Shown here piece after piece: positions 1 to 11,215 of a stretch of 64,000 bases of DNA. The translations under genes were made by a program, and so were the position numbers. Each line of letters opens with the position of its first letter. Within the stretch, counting starts at the first letter, position 1. The DNA comes from Dermatemys mawii (taxonomy: Eukaryota > Chordata > Testudines > Dermatemydidae). The notes under the pieces were generated by a model, which worked only from the letters and a program-made list of their open reading frames with translations, was not told the DNA's origin and did not search any database. The stretch is from positions 59,910,870-59,974,869 of the forward strand of contig ML677326.1 in the NCBI GenBank assembly GCA_007922305.1. The letters run 5' to 3'.

Positions 1-103
1 AAGAATTTTTGACCCGTGATTGAACCTAGGGTTCTGGCCTCCACACTGCAGAGCACAAAGCTGACTCAAAGTAACCATATTACAAAGTCTCTAGCACACA
101 CCC

Positions 104-1187
104 TGTGACGGGGCTGAGCGGCCTCGCACTGGTACCGCAGGGGTTAACCCTTCCCTCCTAGCAGAAGAAGCCATGCCCTGGAAGCTCTGCTGGGCGTGTT
201 CCAACTGGAGATCTGCAATAAAAGCCTGCAGAGTAGCTCAGCTGGGGCTGACCACCGGAGGGGAAGGAGGCACGCCGCTAGCTCCTGTGGAGGGACAGCC
301 AGAACCCCAGGTTCCAGAGGCCAGTCCAGCTGGGGTGCAACTGGAGGCTCAGCTCAATGACCTCCCTGAAGGGAAAGCACCGGAGGACCCCCAGATGCCA
401 GAGGCGAGGCAGTGTGGGTAGGAAGAGATCTAGGGGACTTTTAAAGACACTCAGACGCTCGGCGTGTTGTGGGTGGATCCCCACCGAGCCAGGGGCAGGT
501 GAAGCCCAGCTATCAGGTGAGCCCTGGGTCGGGACCCAGTAGAAAGGGCGGGCCCGTGTCCCTCTATCCCTGCAGCCACTAGGCCACACTACCCTTCCTG
601 CAAGGGGAATATATAGACTCTGGCTGTTAGGCCACGTGATCCCGAGAGTTGAGGAAGCTATGTAGACTCTGGCTGTTAGGCCACGCGACCCCGAGAGTTG
701 GGGAAAGCACATGGACTTTGGCTGCTAGGCCACGCTACCCCGACGCCTTGAGGAGATTATATAGACTCTGGCCATTGGACCATGCTGCCCCGAGGCTGTG
801 GAAAATAGTATAGACTCTGGCCATTGGGCTACGCTGCCGCAAGACTGGGGGAAGATTGTAGAGACTCTGGCCATTGGGCTATACTACCCTGAGGCCAGGG
901 AGGAATTGTATAGACTCTAGCTGTTGGGCTATGCTACTCCAAGGCGGGGGAAGAACTTATAGACTCTGGCCAGTGGGCCACGCTGCCCTGCGACTGGGAG
1001 CAGGTGCATAGACTCAGACCTTTGGGCCATACTACTCTGCCTTTGGAAGAAAGTATATGAAGGCAGGCTATTAGGCTACTTCCGGACGTCTGCAGCAAGT
1101 CAGGAGTGGAGATTAGAGAGTAGCCAGGGTCCGACACCATATCCCACACCTGTCGCAAAGGGGTGCTGTGGTGCCAGACCCGCCACA
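104..1187 (+). mobile_element. LTR-like element (solo) with 5-bp target duplication
   Basis: The element begins TGTGACGGGG and ends CCGCCACA, which is an imperfect inverted terminus of the TG...CA type. It is flanked by identical 5-bp copies of caccc (99-103 and 1188-1192). A polyadenylation signal AATAAA at 217-222 on the plus strand suggests plus orientation with a very long R-U5 part. The second half is a tandem array of ~50-bp units, listed separately. No coding domain is visible. I infer a solo LTR of an endogenous retrovirus or Gypsy-like element; the exact family is not determined. Confidence 0.6.
571..1085 (+). repeat. Degenerate minisatellite, about ten ~50-bp units, inside the LTR
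   Basis: Units share the core 'tagactctggcc' followed by 'attgggctacgctgcccc' and a purine-rich spacer 'gagg..gggga'. Starts recur near 609, 660, 711, 759, 808, 857, 907 and 957, with more degenerate units at both ends. Unit length varies from about 48 to 51 bp. The array lies wholly within the LTR-like element at 104-1187, so it travels with that element. Confidence 0.75.
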
Positions 1188-1192
1188 CACCC

Positions 1193-2194
1193 CCATCCCT
1201 ACTCCCACCCCACCCCCGAAAATGTGGCTTCTCTAGCTCTAGGAACATGGTGTAATGTGGGAAAACTTTACTGCCCACCCTGCACGTTACCAGGAAACAA
1301 CTCACTTTGCAAAAGTCTTGATCAGTTCACTCTCCATTGCAGACCCAGGAGACTCTCTAATACTTTGATTGCAGATTGGTGATCAGTACAGAATGGGTTA
1401 ATGCTGACCTGATCTGCTGCCTTTTACCCAGGGAGTGGGGGGACTTCTGTTTTCAACAGAGTGGATTGAAGATTGCTGGAATAAAGAAGAGTAAGGAAGT
1501 TGTCCCATGGAATTGTGGGATACTCCTGGATGACTCTTGGGACCTGAGTCAAGTTGGGTTGTAGCTATACTGCAAAGCTATAGGACTTGGATCCTGGGTC
1601 CGGGTTTGACTTAAGCTCAGACCCTCCAGCCCTCCTGGGACCCTAGGTCTGAGCCCTGCGTTGGTCCACAGGTTGAATCATGGGCTTACATTGCTGTGTA
1701 GACCATGTAGTCTCTGCATTAGCACTATCTACCTAACTTTCAGCATGAGTGATCCCACTGACTTCAGTTTACACTATTCATGTGCTTATAATTAGGGTAA
1801 AAGCAAAAGTACTTTGCTGAACGAGGGCCTTTGTGCATGATCAAAAGCCAGTGACATCAAGAGAAAGACCCTTATTGACTTAAATGGCCTTTAGATCAGG
1901 ACCTTATTTCAAGATTTCTCTTTCCTCACCCCGACCCCAAATTAGATATGTCTATTACTGCTGTCCTTTGCTCATGGAAGCAGAAAATATAATGGATTCC
2001 CCAGTGTCCCTTAGTGCTATGCATTTTTCTTAATGCAACTTTAAGCCAAATGCATCTGCCAAAACTGTCTGGCTTGCTGATTTTAACTAGGTTACTGCAG
2101 TGAAAAATTGAAAGAAATGCACTGGCAATGCTGAATGTATTTTTGGTTCCTGACAGGTGTACCCATTTACAATATTTTCATTACCAAGAGTGTG
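1193..2194. other. No gene seen; possible DNA-transposon fragment at 1565-1720
   Basis: Only short ORFs without recognisable motifs occur here. The segment 1565-1720 ('ggtctgagccctgcg', 'ttgctgtgtagaccatg') resembles the '...cagtgtagac...' non-autonomous DNA transposons seen elsewhere in the window, but it is too worn to delimit. Confidence 0.35.
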
Positions 2195-2262
2195 TGTTTA
2201 TTAATTATTATTATTACTATTATTGCTGCTATTTTGTTGTAATTATTATTATTATTATCTTC
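2195..2262. repeat. ATT-rich simple repeat
   Basis: Interrupted (ATT)n/(TTA)n tracts on both sides of 'gctgctattttgttg'. Confidence 0.8.
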
Positions 2263-4419
2263 CAGAGCTGAATTATTGCATTTCAAATTCACCCTGCACT
2301 GTAAGAAATGTCAGTTTGTGGCAGGAATTGTAGATTTTACTAATAAGAATGCTTCTTATAAAGCCATCTTCAGCAGTCAAAGAATAGCAACAAGGTGATG
2401 ACAAACTCTGGCCTCCAAAATAGTATATTTAAAATTAAGTATGGACAACATTAGATTAAACATATGAGAATTCAGTTTGAATGGTGACATTTTTATTTGA
2501 AAAAATTACAGTTTCAAATAAGTCCTTGACTGTGTGAAATTACAGAGCCTGAATTGGCCTCACCCATATTGATTTTACACAGGGACTTCATTGGAGTTAT
2601 TCTTGATTTCTACCAGGAACATAAATGACATCAGATTGTAAGTGACATCAGAATCAGACCTGCACTATTTATTTTACATGTATAGGACTGAAGGCTGGGA
2701 CTGTAGAGTGTTTTGTCTGTACAGTGTCTAGCATAATGTGACTCGGATCTGTAAGTGCTACTGGAACATAAATCAATAAAATAATACTTATTAATAATAA
2801 TGATAATAAAAATTCACCACAGAATTCTTCCTCTTATTTGTCTTTTTTATCAGTTCTACTATGAAAACTGGGCTTATGCTTCCTACTCTTTCACAGATCT
2901 TTATTCTACACTTTGTTGCCAGTGTGACTTTTAATCCCTATTTTCGTCTGGGAACAAATTTCAAGCCTACCACTGCACCACCCCAGGAATCCATTTGATT
3001 GGGGCTAATTCCACATAAGATTTTTACTTTTACAGTAGTACACACTATGTATCATAGATTCCAGAATTGTTCAGAAGATTCCAAGAAGACATTCTAAAGG
3101 CCAGATTCTAATTTTATTTTAATAGATGAAAATCCAGAATAATTTTACTGAAGTCCATAGTGCTACTCCAGATGTACATTGGTTTAACTAGGAAAAGAAC
3201 GAGGTCTTCAATGTCATTAGACCAATTCCCCTACCCTCCATCCCTCCGCATTCCTATGAAAATGACATCTATCCTTTAACCAATGTGATTTTATGCATTT
3301 TCGACCATGCCAGAGTCTTACATTTCTTATAGCAATTCAGTCTCATTAAATGTAAACTTAATAAATAGATAATGCAGTTCGTGATCAGGAGTAATGCACA
3401 TTTTGTTGATGATCAGCATTTATATGGTAATTTTTTGATTAACATGCACTTGTTCCAAGGGGCAAAAAATGCATTTGATAGTGGTGGTTGCTATACTTCA
3501 GTCTGTTAAATCTCAGCTTTATCTACCTCCTGGATTGCAATTTTCCCTCAATCTCATTTCTGAGGTTTCTTTCACAGAGCCCACTATCTCTGGATCCCCA
3601 CCCCTGAGCTAGTCTGCTATGATGCCATTCTCTCATCTTTTCAATCCCATTTTAGAACTTCTTGCAGCCAGGCCTATTATTACATCAAAAAGAAAAAGAA
3701 ATATGACCTGGATCATCCTTTCTGGCAAAAAACAAACAAACTTGAAATGGGGGAGGACGTGTCTGGGAGGATTTACTTGCGGATTGTCTCCTGTATTATG
3801 GTGTTAGAGGGCTAGATTTTCTACACAGTAATAGGCCTTAGGGCCTACCCCCAGCTCTAGTGTATTGTTTTGGATCTGGGGACGGACAGTACCATCCCTG
3901 CAGAAGTCCTGTGTCTCCACACTAGCTCTTTTCCCCATGGCTCCATCAAAGATGTACTAATGGGGACTTCCCCATGCTGTGGTAGCCCTGATAGGGACAA
4001 TATAGTAGTTGTCATTTTTATTATCATTTCCAGATAATTTCTGTGAGATCAAAAGGAGAACATTGTGTTTTCCCCATTCACCTACCTCTTTCTCTGGCTC
4101 ACTCAGTACTCTTCCCCTTCCCTAGGGTGACCAGACAGAGCACTCTTTGCAGTGGGAGTGTGTTGGCAGAAAGAGGTGTTGTGACCATGGCTGATCTCTT
4201 GAACTGGCTTTGGTGGGAGATACCTACGTGCAGTTTCCCATATGTTAATGGATGGGAATGTTGGGAGCAGCAATCTGACTCAGTAAAAAATGTGGATCCA
4301 AGGTACACATCACACATCACTGCTTGTTTCAGTTATTTGCTTTATTACATCACATTCCTCTCCTACTTTCTGATTACTTAGTCTGAAAGTTTCTAGGGGA
4401 AGGGATCTTGTCTCCTTAT
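2263..4419. other. No gene seen; worn ancient repeats
   Basis: No supported ORF is present. At about 2660-2800, 'ctgtacagtgtctagcata' followed by an AATAAAATAATA tail looks like an ancient amniote retroposon end. At about 3100-3190, 'ggccagattctaat...ctccagatgtacattgg' looks like a worn palindromic repeat. The remainder is AT-rich and unassigned. Confidence 0.35.
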
Positions 4420-4610
4420 AATTTCTTCAATCTTCACTGTATGTATTCATTGGAATTGATAATTCACATATACAGGGGTGCATATATCTGGAGTATCACA
4501 CATTCTTTCTGATATATTCTCTTGCATATTTTGATACATCAAATATATGCACTCCTGTATATGTGAATTATCAACTCCAATGAATACCTACAGTGTAGAT
4601 TGAAGGAATT
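4420..4610. repeat. Long inverted repeat (68-bp arms, 55-bp loop)
   Basis: Arm 4420-4487 is the reverse complement of 4543-4610 with about 5 mismatches in 68 positions by eye (core 'tgataattcacatatacagg'). The 55-nt loop also pairs partially next to the arms ('gagtatca' against 'tgatacatc'). Transcribed from either strand it would fold into one long hairpin. No transposase remnant or clear target duplication is visible. It could be a MITE-like palindrome, a local inverted duplication or a hairpin RNA locus. Confidence 0.85.
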
Positions 4611-5401
4611 ATTCTGCATGGAAAGAAGAAAGCATTTTTACCAACACTTTTATGATTTTTCTTTCCTCTTTTTCATTTTCCTGTTGTCTGGAATGGAAGA
4701 GCAGAGTTTGCTTCCCACTGAGGAGAGAGGACACAGAAATTCAATTCAGTTTTTTAATATTTTGAATATTTTATGTCACAGTAATAAACAATTTATCCAC
4801 CAGCACTGGGGCTGACAATACTATCCATATACCTAGGTGTTTATACCATGTCTATTACTATGTTAGCCAAACAAAACTCTGTTTTCGCACTGCCACAAAA
4901 TGGTGTATCACATTACTGTTATTGGAGCATTGTGTTTCGCGGAACTCTGCCTCCCTGTTTCTTAATGATTAGGAAACACTTCATTGTCTCTATCATCTCC
5001 CCAGTCCTTAGATATCTTTACTCTTTCTTGCAAGAAGTTAGAACTCTCTAGTCCGAATGCTTTCACTTCATTCAGCATATATTTCAGAACTATTGGGATA
5101 TTGCCATTCATTACTGGAGATTTCTCTAATTTTAATTCCCTGATTTATTTTTCATTTATTCTGAAGTTGCGTTTGTTATTTTTTCATTTAATACTTTTTA
5201 CTAATAGGAAAATACTTTCAGTTTCCCAGCCATATGCATCTTATTTGTCAACAAATTCATCTCGTTATCTGTTAAGGCTCTTGCGGTCTCTCAGTCTTCT
5301 CACTTATATATTTTTAGTTTTGTGGTGTTTGGTTTTCAAGTCTTTTGCTCTTCATCCTTGGGTGTCTGAATTATTTGCTGACATTTCTTTACAGTCCACA
5401 C
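4611..5401. other. No gene seen
   Basis: AT-rich sequence with an open frame around 4984-5628. That frame runs into the neighbouring hAT element and shows no conserved motif, so I do not call it a gene. Confidence 0.4.
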
Positions 5402-5767
5402 CACAGGTGCCGACTCCATGGGTGCTCCGGGGCTGGAGCACCCACATGGAAACAATGATGGGTGCTAAGCACCTACTGGAAGACCCCTATCTGCTTCTCC
5501 CACACATTCCTCAATGCTTCCCACCCACCGGCAGGCCCCATGATTCAGCGCCTCACCCTCCCTCCCAGCACCTCCTGGCTGCCATGAACAACTGTTTCGT
5601 GGCATGCAGGAGGCTGGCAGGGAGGTGAGAGGAGTGAGGCGTGCTTGGGGGAGGGGGTAGGAAGAGGCAGGGTGGGGGTGGAGCAGGAAGAGGTGGGGTG
5701 GGGGTGAAGCCTGAGTCAGAGCCAGGGATCGAGCATCCCCTGGGACTTTGGAAAGCCAGTGCCTGTG
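5402..5767. mobile_element. Non-autonomous hAT-type DNA transposon
   Basis: Termini CACAGGTGCCGACT and AGCCAGTGCCTGTG are inverted relative to each other. The GC-rich interior has 'gctgtttcgtggcatg'-like text that also appears inside the hAT element at 36148-36562 ('agctatttcgtggcatg'), so the two are related. The flanking 8 bp (gtccacac and atatacac) are only weakly similar, so the target duplication has decayed. No transposase is encoded. Confidence 0.6.
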
Positions 5768-5804
5768 ATATACACAATTTTATAGCAATGATCTTATTGA
5801 CAGG

Positions 5805-6000
5805 GGGCATGGGTCACTTGCTGGAGGTTTCTCTGTACTTTGAGGTCCTTAAACCAAGATTTGAGGACTTCAATAGCTCAGATATAGGTGAGAGGTATAT
5901 TGCAGGAATGGGTGGGTAAAATTCTGTGGCCTGTGTTGTGCAGGAGGTCAGACTAGATGATCATAATGGTCCCTTCTGACCTTAAAGTCTGAGTCTATGA
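5805..6000 (+). mobile_element. CR1 LINE 3' end fragment
   Basis: The stretch contains the CR1 3' tail: 'ttgaggacttcaatagctcag', 'cagactagatgatcataatgg', then 'cttctgaccttaaagtctga'. The same tail ends the CR1 copy at 30733-31268. It is 5'-truncated, as is usual for CR1, and carries no coding sequence. Confidence 0.8.
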
Positions 6001-6378
6001 CTTATAAGTCTCATTCACTCCCATTTTTTTCCATTGATCCCTGCATATCTCAGGTGTACTACATTTTGCTTTCTAAGATATTCATTTCTCTGTGATATAA
6101 CTATCTGTTGAGCTGCCTACCATCTGCTTTGGAGTACTTCCCAGTATCTCTTCTGTGTCTTTCTCCTGCACAAATGAGATTCCCTGGCATGTATGTTAAG
6201 CAATATATTTTTCTATAATTGCTTTCAAGACATGTTGTAATAAGCTGAATTGCACAGAAAAGGAAAGAGAAGTATTGGCTTTTCCCATTTAAAGGGAAGT
6301 AGAACAAAACTGCTTTTGATGGGTTGAGGGGCTGCACACCACCAGAGAAGCATTAAGGCCCAGCTAGACTCACTCCAC

Positions 6379-6676
6379 TATGGGCTGGTCTTCCCTGGGC
6401 GGGGGGGCAGGATTGACTGCAGATACACAACTTCAGCTACATGAATCACGTAGCTGAAGTCAGCGTATCTGCAGCCGATTTACCTGCCGTCCTCATGGTG
6501 GCGGCAGTCGGTGGCGCGCTCCCCCGTCGACTCCGGCTTATGCCTCGCGTCAAACTGGAGTTCCGGAGTCGATGGGGGCAGCCCTGGCAATTGATTTCTC
6601 GCGTCTTTACAAGATGCGAGAAATTGATCGCTAAAAGATCGATGGCTACCCGCGGTAGTGAGGACGTACCCTATAT
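6379..6676. mobile_element. Non-autonomous DNA transposon with internal hairpin
   Basis: Ends are roughly inverted (TATGGGCTGGTCTTCCC against the reverse complement of GTGAGGACGTACCCTATA). Near the left end, 6417-6476 forms a stem: 'ctgcagatac' and 'acttcagctac' pair with 'gtagctgaagt' and 'gtatctgcag'. A second palindrome ('tctcgcgtcttta' with 'gatgcgagaaatt') lies near 6595-6630. CpG content is higher than in the flanks. I recognise the layout as a repeat common in turtle genomes; the superfamily is uncertain. Confidence 0.6.
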
Positions 6677-7198
6677 CTGCAGGCAATGGAGGGGGAATTA
6701 GGGGCAGATAAGCGGAGAGAGCCTGAGTCACTTCAGGATTGACTGGCCAGGAAGGATGGAATTCTGCCTCAAGGGAGCTTGGCCTGCAGAGTAGTGGAGA
6801 AATGGGCCTGTTAGCTGGAGCAGCCACTGGGGAAGAGCAGTTGGACCCCCTAGGAGCAGGCGATATGCACGTAAGAGACTTTTTGGGAACCGCACCTGAA
6901 GGAAAGGGCATCCACCAGTCGTCTTGCCACACAAGAAGACTGGTGGATGGCCCAGTATCGAGTTGGGGTTGTTTGAAAAGATTTGGGGCTAAGCTATTCC
7001 AAATTCCATAGAAAGGGATAGGACTGAAGAGACAGTTAGCTGGTGGCTGGAGCCCTCCTCTAAGGACATCAGAGACAGAGCCTTCTTCCCCCTGGGGAGA
7101 TCCAAGGTCTTGTAGGGGCATCTGGGAGGTCCACAAGCAGGCATTGTTCCAGCCAAGCCACTTCACTGCTGTTGCTTTTCTAAGAGATGAAAGAGTAG
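6677..7198. other. No gene supported; contains a compact hairpin at 6909-6949
   Basis: The moderately GC-rich stretch lies between a DNA transposon and a solo LTR. A 280-codon minus-strand open frame crosses it but starts inside the LTR and ends inside the transposon, so I reject it as a gene. At 6909-6949, CATCCACCAGTC pairs perfectly with GACTGGTGGATG, and inside that CTTG pairs with CAAG. Confidence 0.5.
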
Positions 7199-7867
7199 TG
7201 TGACAAAGCTCCAAGTTTGTACTCGTGGGTCCTGTGCTTCCTGGCAGATTTAGGGGCCTCAGAAACTCATCTAGGCCCCAGAGTGACCTCCCTTTCTCAG
7301 TATAATTGGCAAGAGTCACCACCTAGTGAGTTACCTTCATCACAGGCCAGTATGGAAGGTGGAAAGAGCGGGGCGGGGGGGAGTCTAGGCCCGCCCTCTA
7401 CTCCGGGCTCCAGCCCAGGGACCCTAATAGTATCAGCTAAGATGGCTGACCTTTTATCCACAAAACACAATACAATTCCATGGGCTACTTCCCCACAGCA
7501 GTCCCTGCTTCTTCAAACTCCACTTCACCCTTACCTCAGGGCCTCCTTCCTTCTGGATGATATGTTGTCCACCACTCAGTCTCACCAACAGCACAACCTC
7601 CTTCCACAGCTCCTGACACCCACAGCCCACCTGACTAACTGGGAGGTTTTTATCTGGATTCAGCCAGTCCCTGATTGGCTTCAGGTGTCCCAATTAGGCT
7701 AGCTGTTTCTACTCCTTTCTAGAAGGTTCTTAATTGGCCCCAGGTGTCTTGATTGGTCTGGAGTAGCCTTTGTTTGGCTATCCAGGGAACAAGGACCTGC
7801 ACATCCTGAGGCTGATATACCTGCCTTGCAGCACTCTCCTATATCCTTCTGCTCTGACTCCGTCACA
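7199..7867 (-). mobile_element. Solo LTR, same family as 30023-30636, inverted
   Basis: On the minus strand it starts TGTGACGGAGTC and ends CTTTGTCACA, with 4-bp target duplications gtag at 7195-7198 and 7868-7871. It aligns over its whole length, in reverse complement, with the LTR at 30023-30636. Compared with that copy it has roughly 45 bp extra around 7310-7360. A 4-bp duplication would fit ERV1-like or Gypsy-like integrases. No internal retroviral region adjoins it, so it is a recombined solo LTR. Confidence 0.85.
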
Positions 7868-7871
7868 GTAG

Positions 7872-10164
7872 AAAAGAATGGGGCAATGGGGAACTACAGA
7901 CAAACAGAACCAGATTCTGGCCATTGCTTTGGTTGCACTCTTTCCTTACATGACCTATGGTAACTTGATCTTATTGAAAGAATAGTTTCCTAAAGATCAC
8001 ATTATTTAAATAGGCAACATGCACTTGGAACATTATTTAAGTTATTCTGAAGACAAGTCTTCTTCGTGGAGCTACGGTGCCATAGCCAATGAATGTAATT
8101 TTATAGCCAACTGAAGTAAACAAGATTACCAAGGCCTTGTCAACCAGAAGCACTGGATTAGTGTCTTCAGGCAGATCTGTTTCAGTTATAGTTGCTAGTT
8201 AACTTATCACAGTATTTATAAAAGAGTTTTGTTTTTATTTGTTTCTACACCAGGATATGTATTTAAAATACATTTTATTTACAAGGTACACCTAGTAACA
8301 CTGGCACGCTACAATTGTGTGTTATCTAAGGCAAACAAGTAGACTAGCCATAAACCATAGAGGCCAAACAACAGAACATGATTGATGCTGTTAGCTTGTG
8401 ATACCATGTACCTGAAGTGTCTGATGGGATTAAAGCCACAATCTTATTCTGTATTTTATAGTAGGAAGATAGGAAGCTCCCTCACACTGGTAAGACCTAG
8501 CACATTTAAGGATCCAGTTTCCTAGAATCAAAGGTTAAACACTTTTGGAAAAGCAAAACAGAAGCCTAAGTGAATTTTTTTAAAAGTTGTTGCTGCAATA
8601 GATGCAGCATGACCATTAGATTTCTGTAACTGTTGTACTTCTGCGTGTGGCACTTTCCCACATGGGTGAAATCCTAGCTCTGTTGAATTCAGTGAGGCTC
8701 AGAATTTCCTGGTGGAGAATCCAAAGCAATACAATCCTGGGACAGATTTCCCACTCTCTAGGCAGAGCCTTTCTAACCTCATTTGTTGAGCTTAAATTCC
8801 TTTTGCAAATCAGAGTCCACTGCTTGTAAGCTCAGAATGACTCACTCACTTCAGGGCATACCCGCACAATTCCTATCCCTTTTCATGAGTACAGTCACAG
8901 TACCAATCATTTATACAATCAAAACAGAGACATTGCAACTAAAGGAACAAAACACAGTATGTGGAGCTATGGGTAAGCGACATTATAATTTGTGTGAATG
9001 GGGCTGAGCAAAGCTGGCTTTTCCATTATGACGGCAGCCAAGAGTTCCATTCCGCTAAACTTGTTAGTACTGAAACTTACAGAACAGGTGCCTGTGGACA
9101 CAAACCAGAGAGAGATCAGGTCTTATATCTTGCGTGTCCACACTGATATTAATTCACTTGTGTGACCTAATGAAGTCCAGTAGCATGTTCATTATTTTTT
9201 TAAAAAATCAATATTTACCTATAGCTATCATCTTTTAGTATTTACTTAAAAACAAAGACACCAGGTGCCACTGTGTGGTCCATCTTGGGTAAACGCTGAC
9301 TTTTTAAGACCTGATATAAAGCCAATAAAAGTTAAAGGGAATTTTCTCATTGACTTCTATGGACTTTGGTTTAGGGCCTTTGGGCTTGATCCTGCTGCCA
9401 TCTAGATCTCAGGTCGCTGTTGAACGTGAGGAGCCCTGTAGGAGTGTACTGAGCAATAATAACGTCTTGGTTTAGTGGCAGGATCCTGTAAAACCGATAC
9501 ACTTTCAGGGATTGAGACTGTTCCTGCCCCTTCCATCACTTGCCAGCTTGGTCTGATAAACAGGGTCCAATGTGTTGAAGATAGGAGAAAGTGACTCATT
9601 TCAAGGGACACTGCAATACTTACCACCTTCATATCACAGTTGTTGTCCTACTTTCTCTCACACAAAAACACCTCCTCTACTGAATGGTGACCATAGCATC
9701 TGTAATTTTTCACATACTACTCCATGAGGCAAAAGCTGCTGGCATATGATTTTGAGGGAGATTGATCTGAATGATATTTTTTGTTATATCTATGTGGCAG
9801 CTGAAGACTGGTTTAGAGATATAATTTTTCAAATCTACAAACCCTGGGTAGCCATGTATCCTATTCTCATTTGAATTGTCCAGAATAGCATAGAGCCATA
9901 AGCTTCTCTTCACTGTGTGAACCATGGAAATTCTGTACAAAATGGGGCAGAAGGGCTATGAGGGGATAGTGACAACACAGAATGTTCCCTCTCACATTGT
10001 AGCTACTACAATCTCTTCCCTTCACCGGGAAGACCAGAATAAAAATGGCAGAACCAGATGGACAGGGCACATCTGAAAGCCAGTGCTAGGAGTTAGGGAA
10101 CATGCCTTTCAACATAGCGGTGTATTCTTTTTGAACCCAGGCAGCTAGTCAAAGTTTGAGGCCC
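7872..10164. other. No gene seen
   Basis: About 2.3 kb with short ORFs only. At 8655-8715, 'gtgaaatcctagctctgttgaattcagtgaggctcag' is a worn copy of a palindromic '..tcaatgg..' motif that recurs in the window. At 9340-9390, 'cattgacttctatggactttgg' is of the same kind. Nothing else could be assigned. Confidence 0.4.
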
Positions 10165-10658
10165 TGTAGGTATTCCAATTGGGAATAAAAATTTGTGATA
10201 GTCAGGTATTTCTCTGATGCAGTTTTATTTACAAAGAATGTGCAAAGTCCTGGGTCTCTGAAATCAGAAAGACTAAAATAGCAGGAAATAGCTTCTTTTG
10301 CACATAGTACCAAAAACACCTTTTTTACCTTATACTCCTGACCCAAAAATCTTCTCCCCAGGCATCATCCCGGTCAGGCACATGCTTTCTGCTGCTCCTT
10401 CACCCTGTATCTCCTACTCACAGTGTTCTCATTTTGTATGTGTTCTTCTCCTTCTTCCCAAAACCCATCTGTTCACAATGCCCAGTTGAACCCTTTGCTT
10501 ACTTGGTGCTAATTTTTGGGTGAACTCTATTTAGGCATTGTTTTAGCTATTACCCCTGACTGGCTCTTTACAACTGACTTAATTGGGGGATTAATTCACT
10601 CATCAGTTTACAAAGGTTTTAACTCAACTCAGAACAAGGTTTGACCCAGCTCAAAACA
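10165..10658 (-). repeat. 3' LTR of the minus-strand retroelement
   Basis: It aligns with 13563-14032: shared words include 'caaagtcctg', 'tctctga', 'gactcaaaaatctcttc'-like text, 'gatgctagtttttgg'-like text and 'tttaactcaac'. An AATAAA signal on the minus strand lies near 10220-10235 ('gtaaataaaactgc'). Confidence 0.65.
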
Positions 10659-11089
10659 TCCCTCCACTGTGACCCACCTCAGCTTTGTCCATCATCCTGA
10701 GGAGGCCTGAAATGGTAACACCCAATAACGCATCTCAAACAGAAAGAAAGAAATAATTTAACAAGTTAACTGCTTACATATGTATGTCTGTCAGGATAGT
10801 TTCATAATATCAGTATAAGAATTTTATTGCCAGCCAAATCTTTGGGGCTTTTCTCTTCCTTGATTTCTTTTCAGTGTGCTGCTGAGGCATGTCTATTGTA
10901 TCTGTGGGAATTGCTGTCTGTGTCAGTTTCTACCCATTCTGTTTAAGTAGGGGACATATAACTGTCCCAATTTTCTCAACCTCAGTATCTGCAGTAAAAT
11001 TCTCAGATTCAGGAGAATTCTGAGATTCAGGATGCTGAAAGTCTATCTCCTGATACTGCCTTAGATAAGCCTTATGGATAACTTTAGGT

Positions 11090-11215
11090 CAGTGATTCTC
11101 AAACTTTTGTACTGGTGACCCCTTTCACCCAGCAAGCCTCTGAGTGCAATCTCACCTCTATAAATTAAAAACACTTTTAAATATATTTAACACCATTATA
11201 AATGCTGGAGGCACC
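11090..11215 (+). mobile_element. hAT-like fragment inside the retroelement
   Basis: 'cagtgattctcaaacttttg', 'tactggtgacccctttcac' and 'aacaccattataaatgctgg' form the 5' part of a '...ggttctcaaac...' DNA transposon that I recognise from turtle genomes. The 3' part is missing or unrecognisable. Confidence 0.5.

Noticed and set aside
104..1187. Tandem ~50-bp units as a CRISPR-like array
   Set aside because: There are no conserved repeats separated by unique spacers; the whole unit is repeated and diverged, and the setting is a vertebrate LTR.
4984..5628. 214-codon plus-strand frame
   Set aside because: It runs from AT-rich unique DNA into the hAT element at 5402. The amino-acid text shows no motif and changes composition at the transposon border.
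6480..7322. 280-codon minus-strand open frame, the longest in the window
   Set aside because: It begins inside the solo LTR at 7199-7867, crosses unassigned DNA and ends inside a DNA transposon. It has no recognisable domain.
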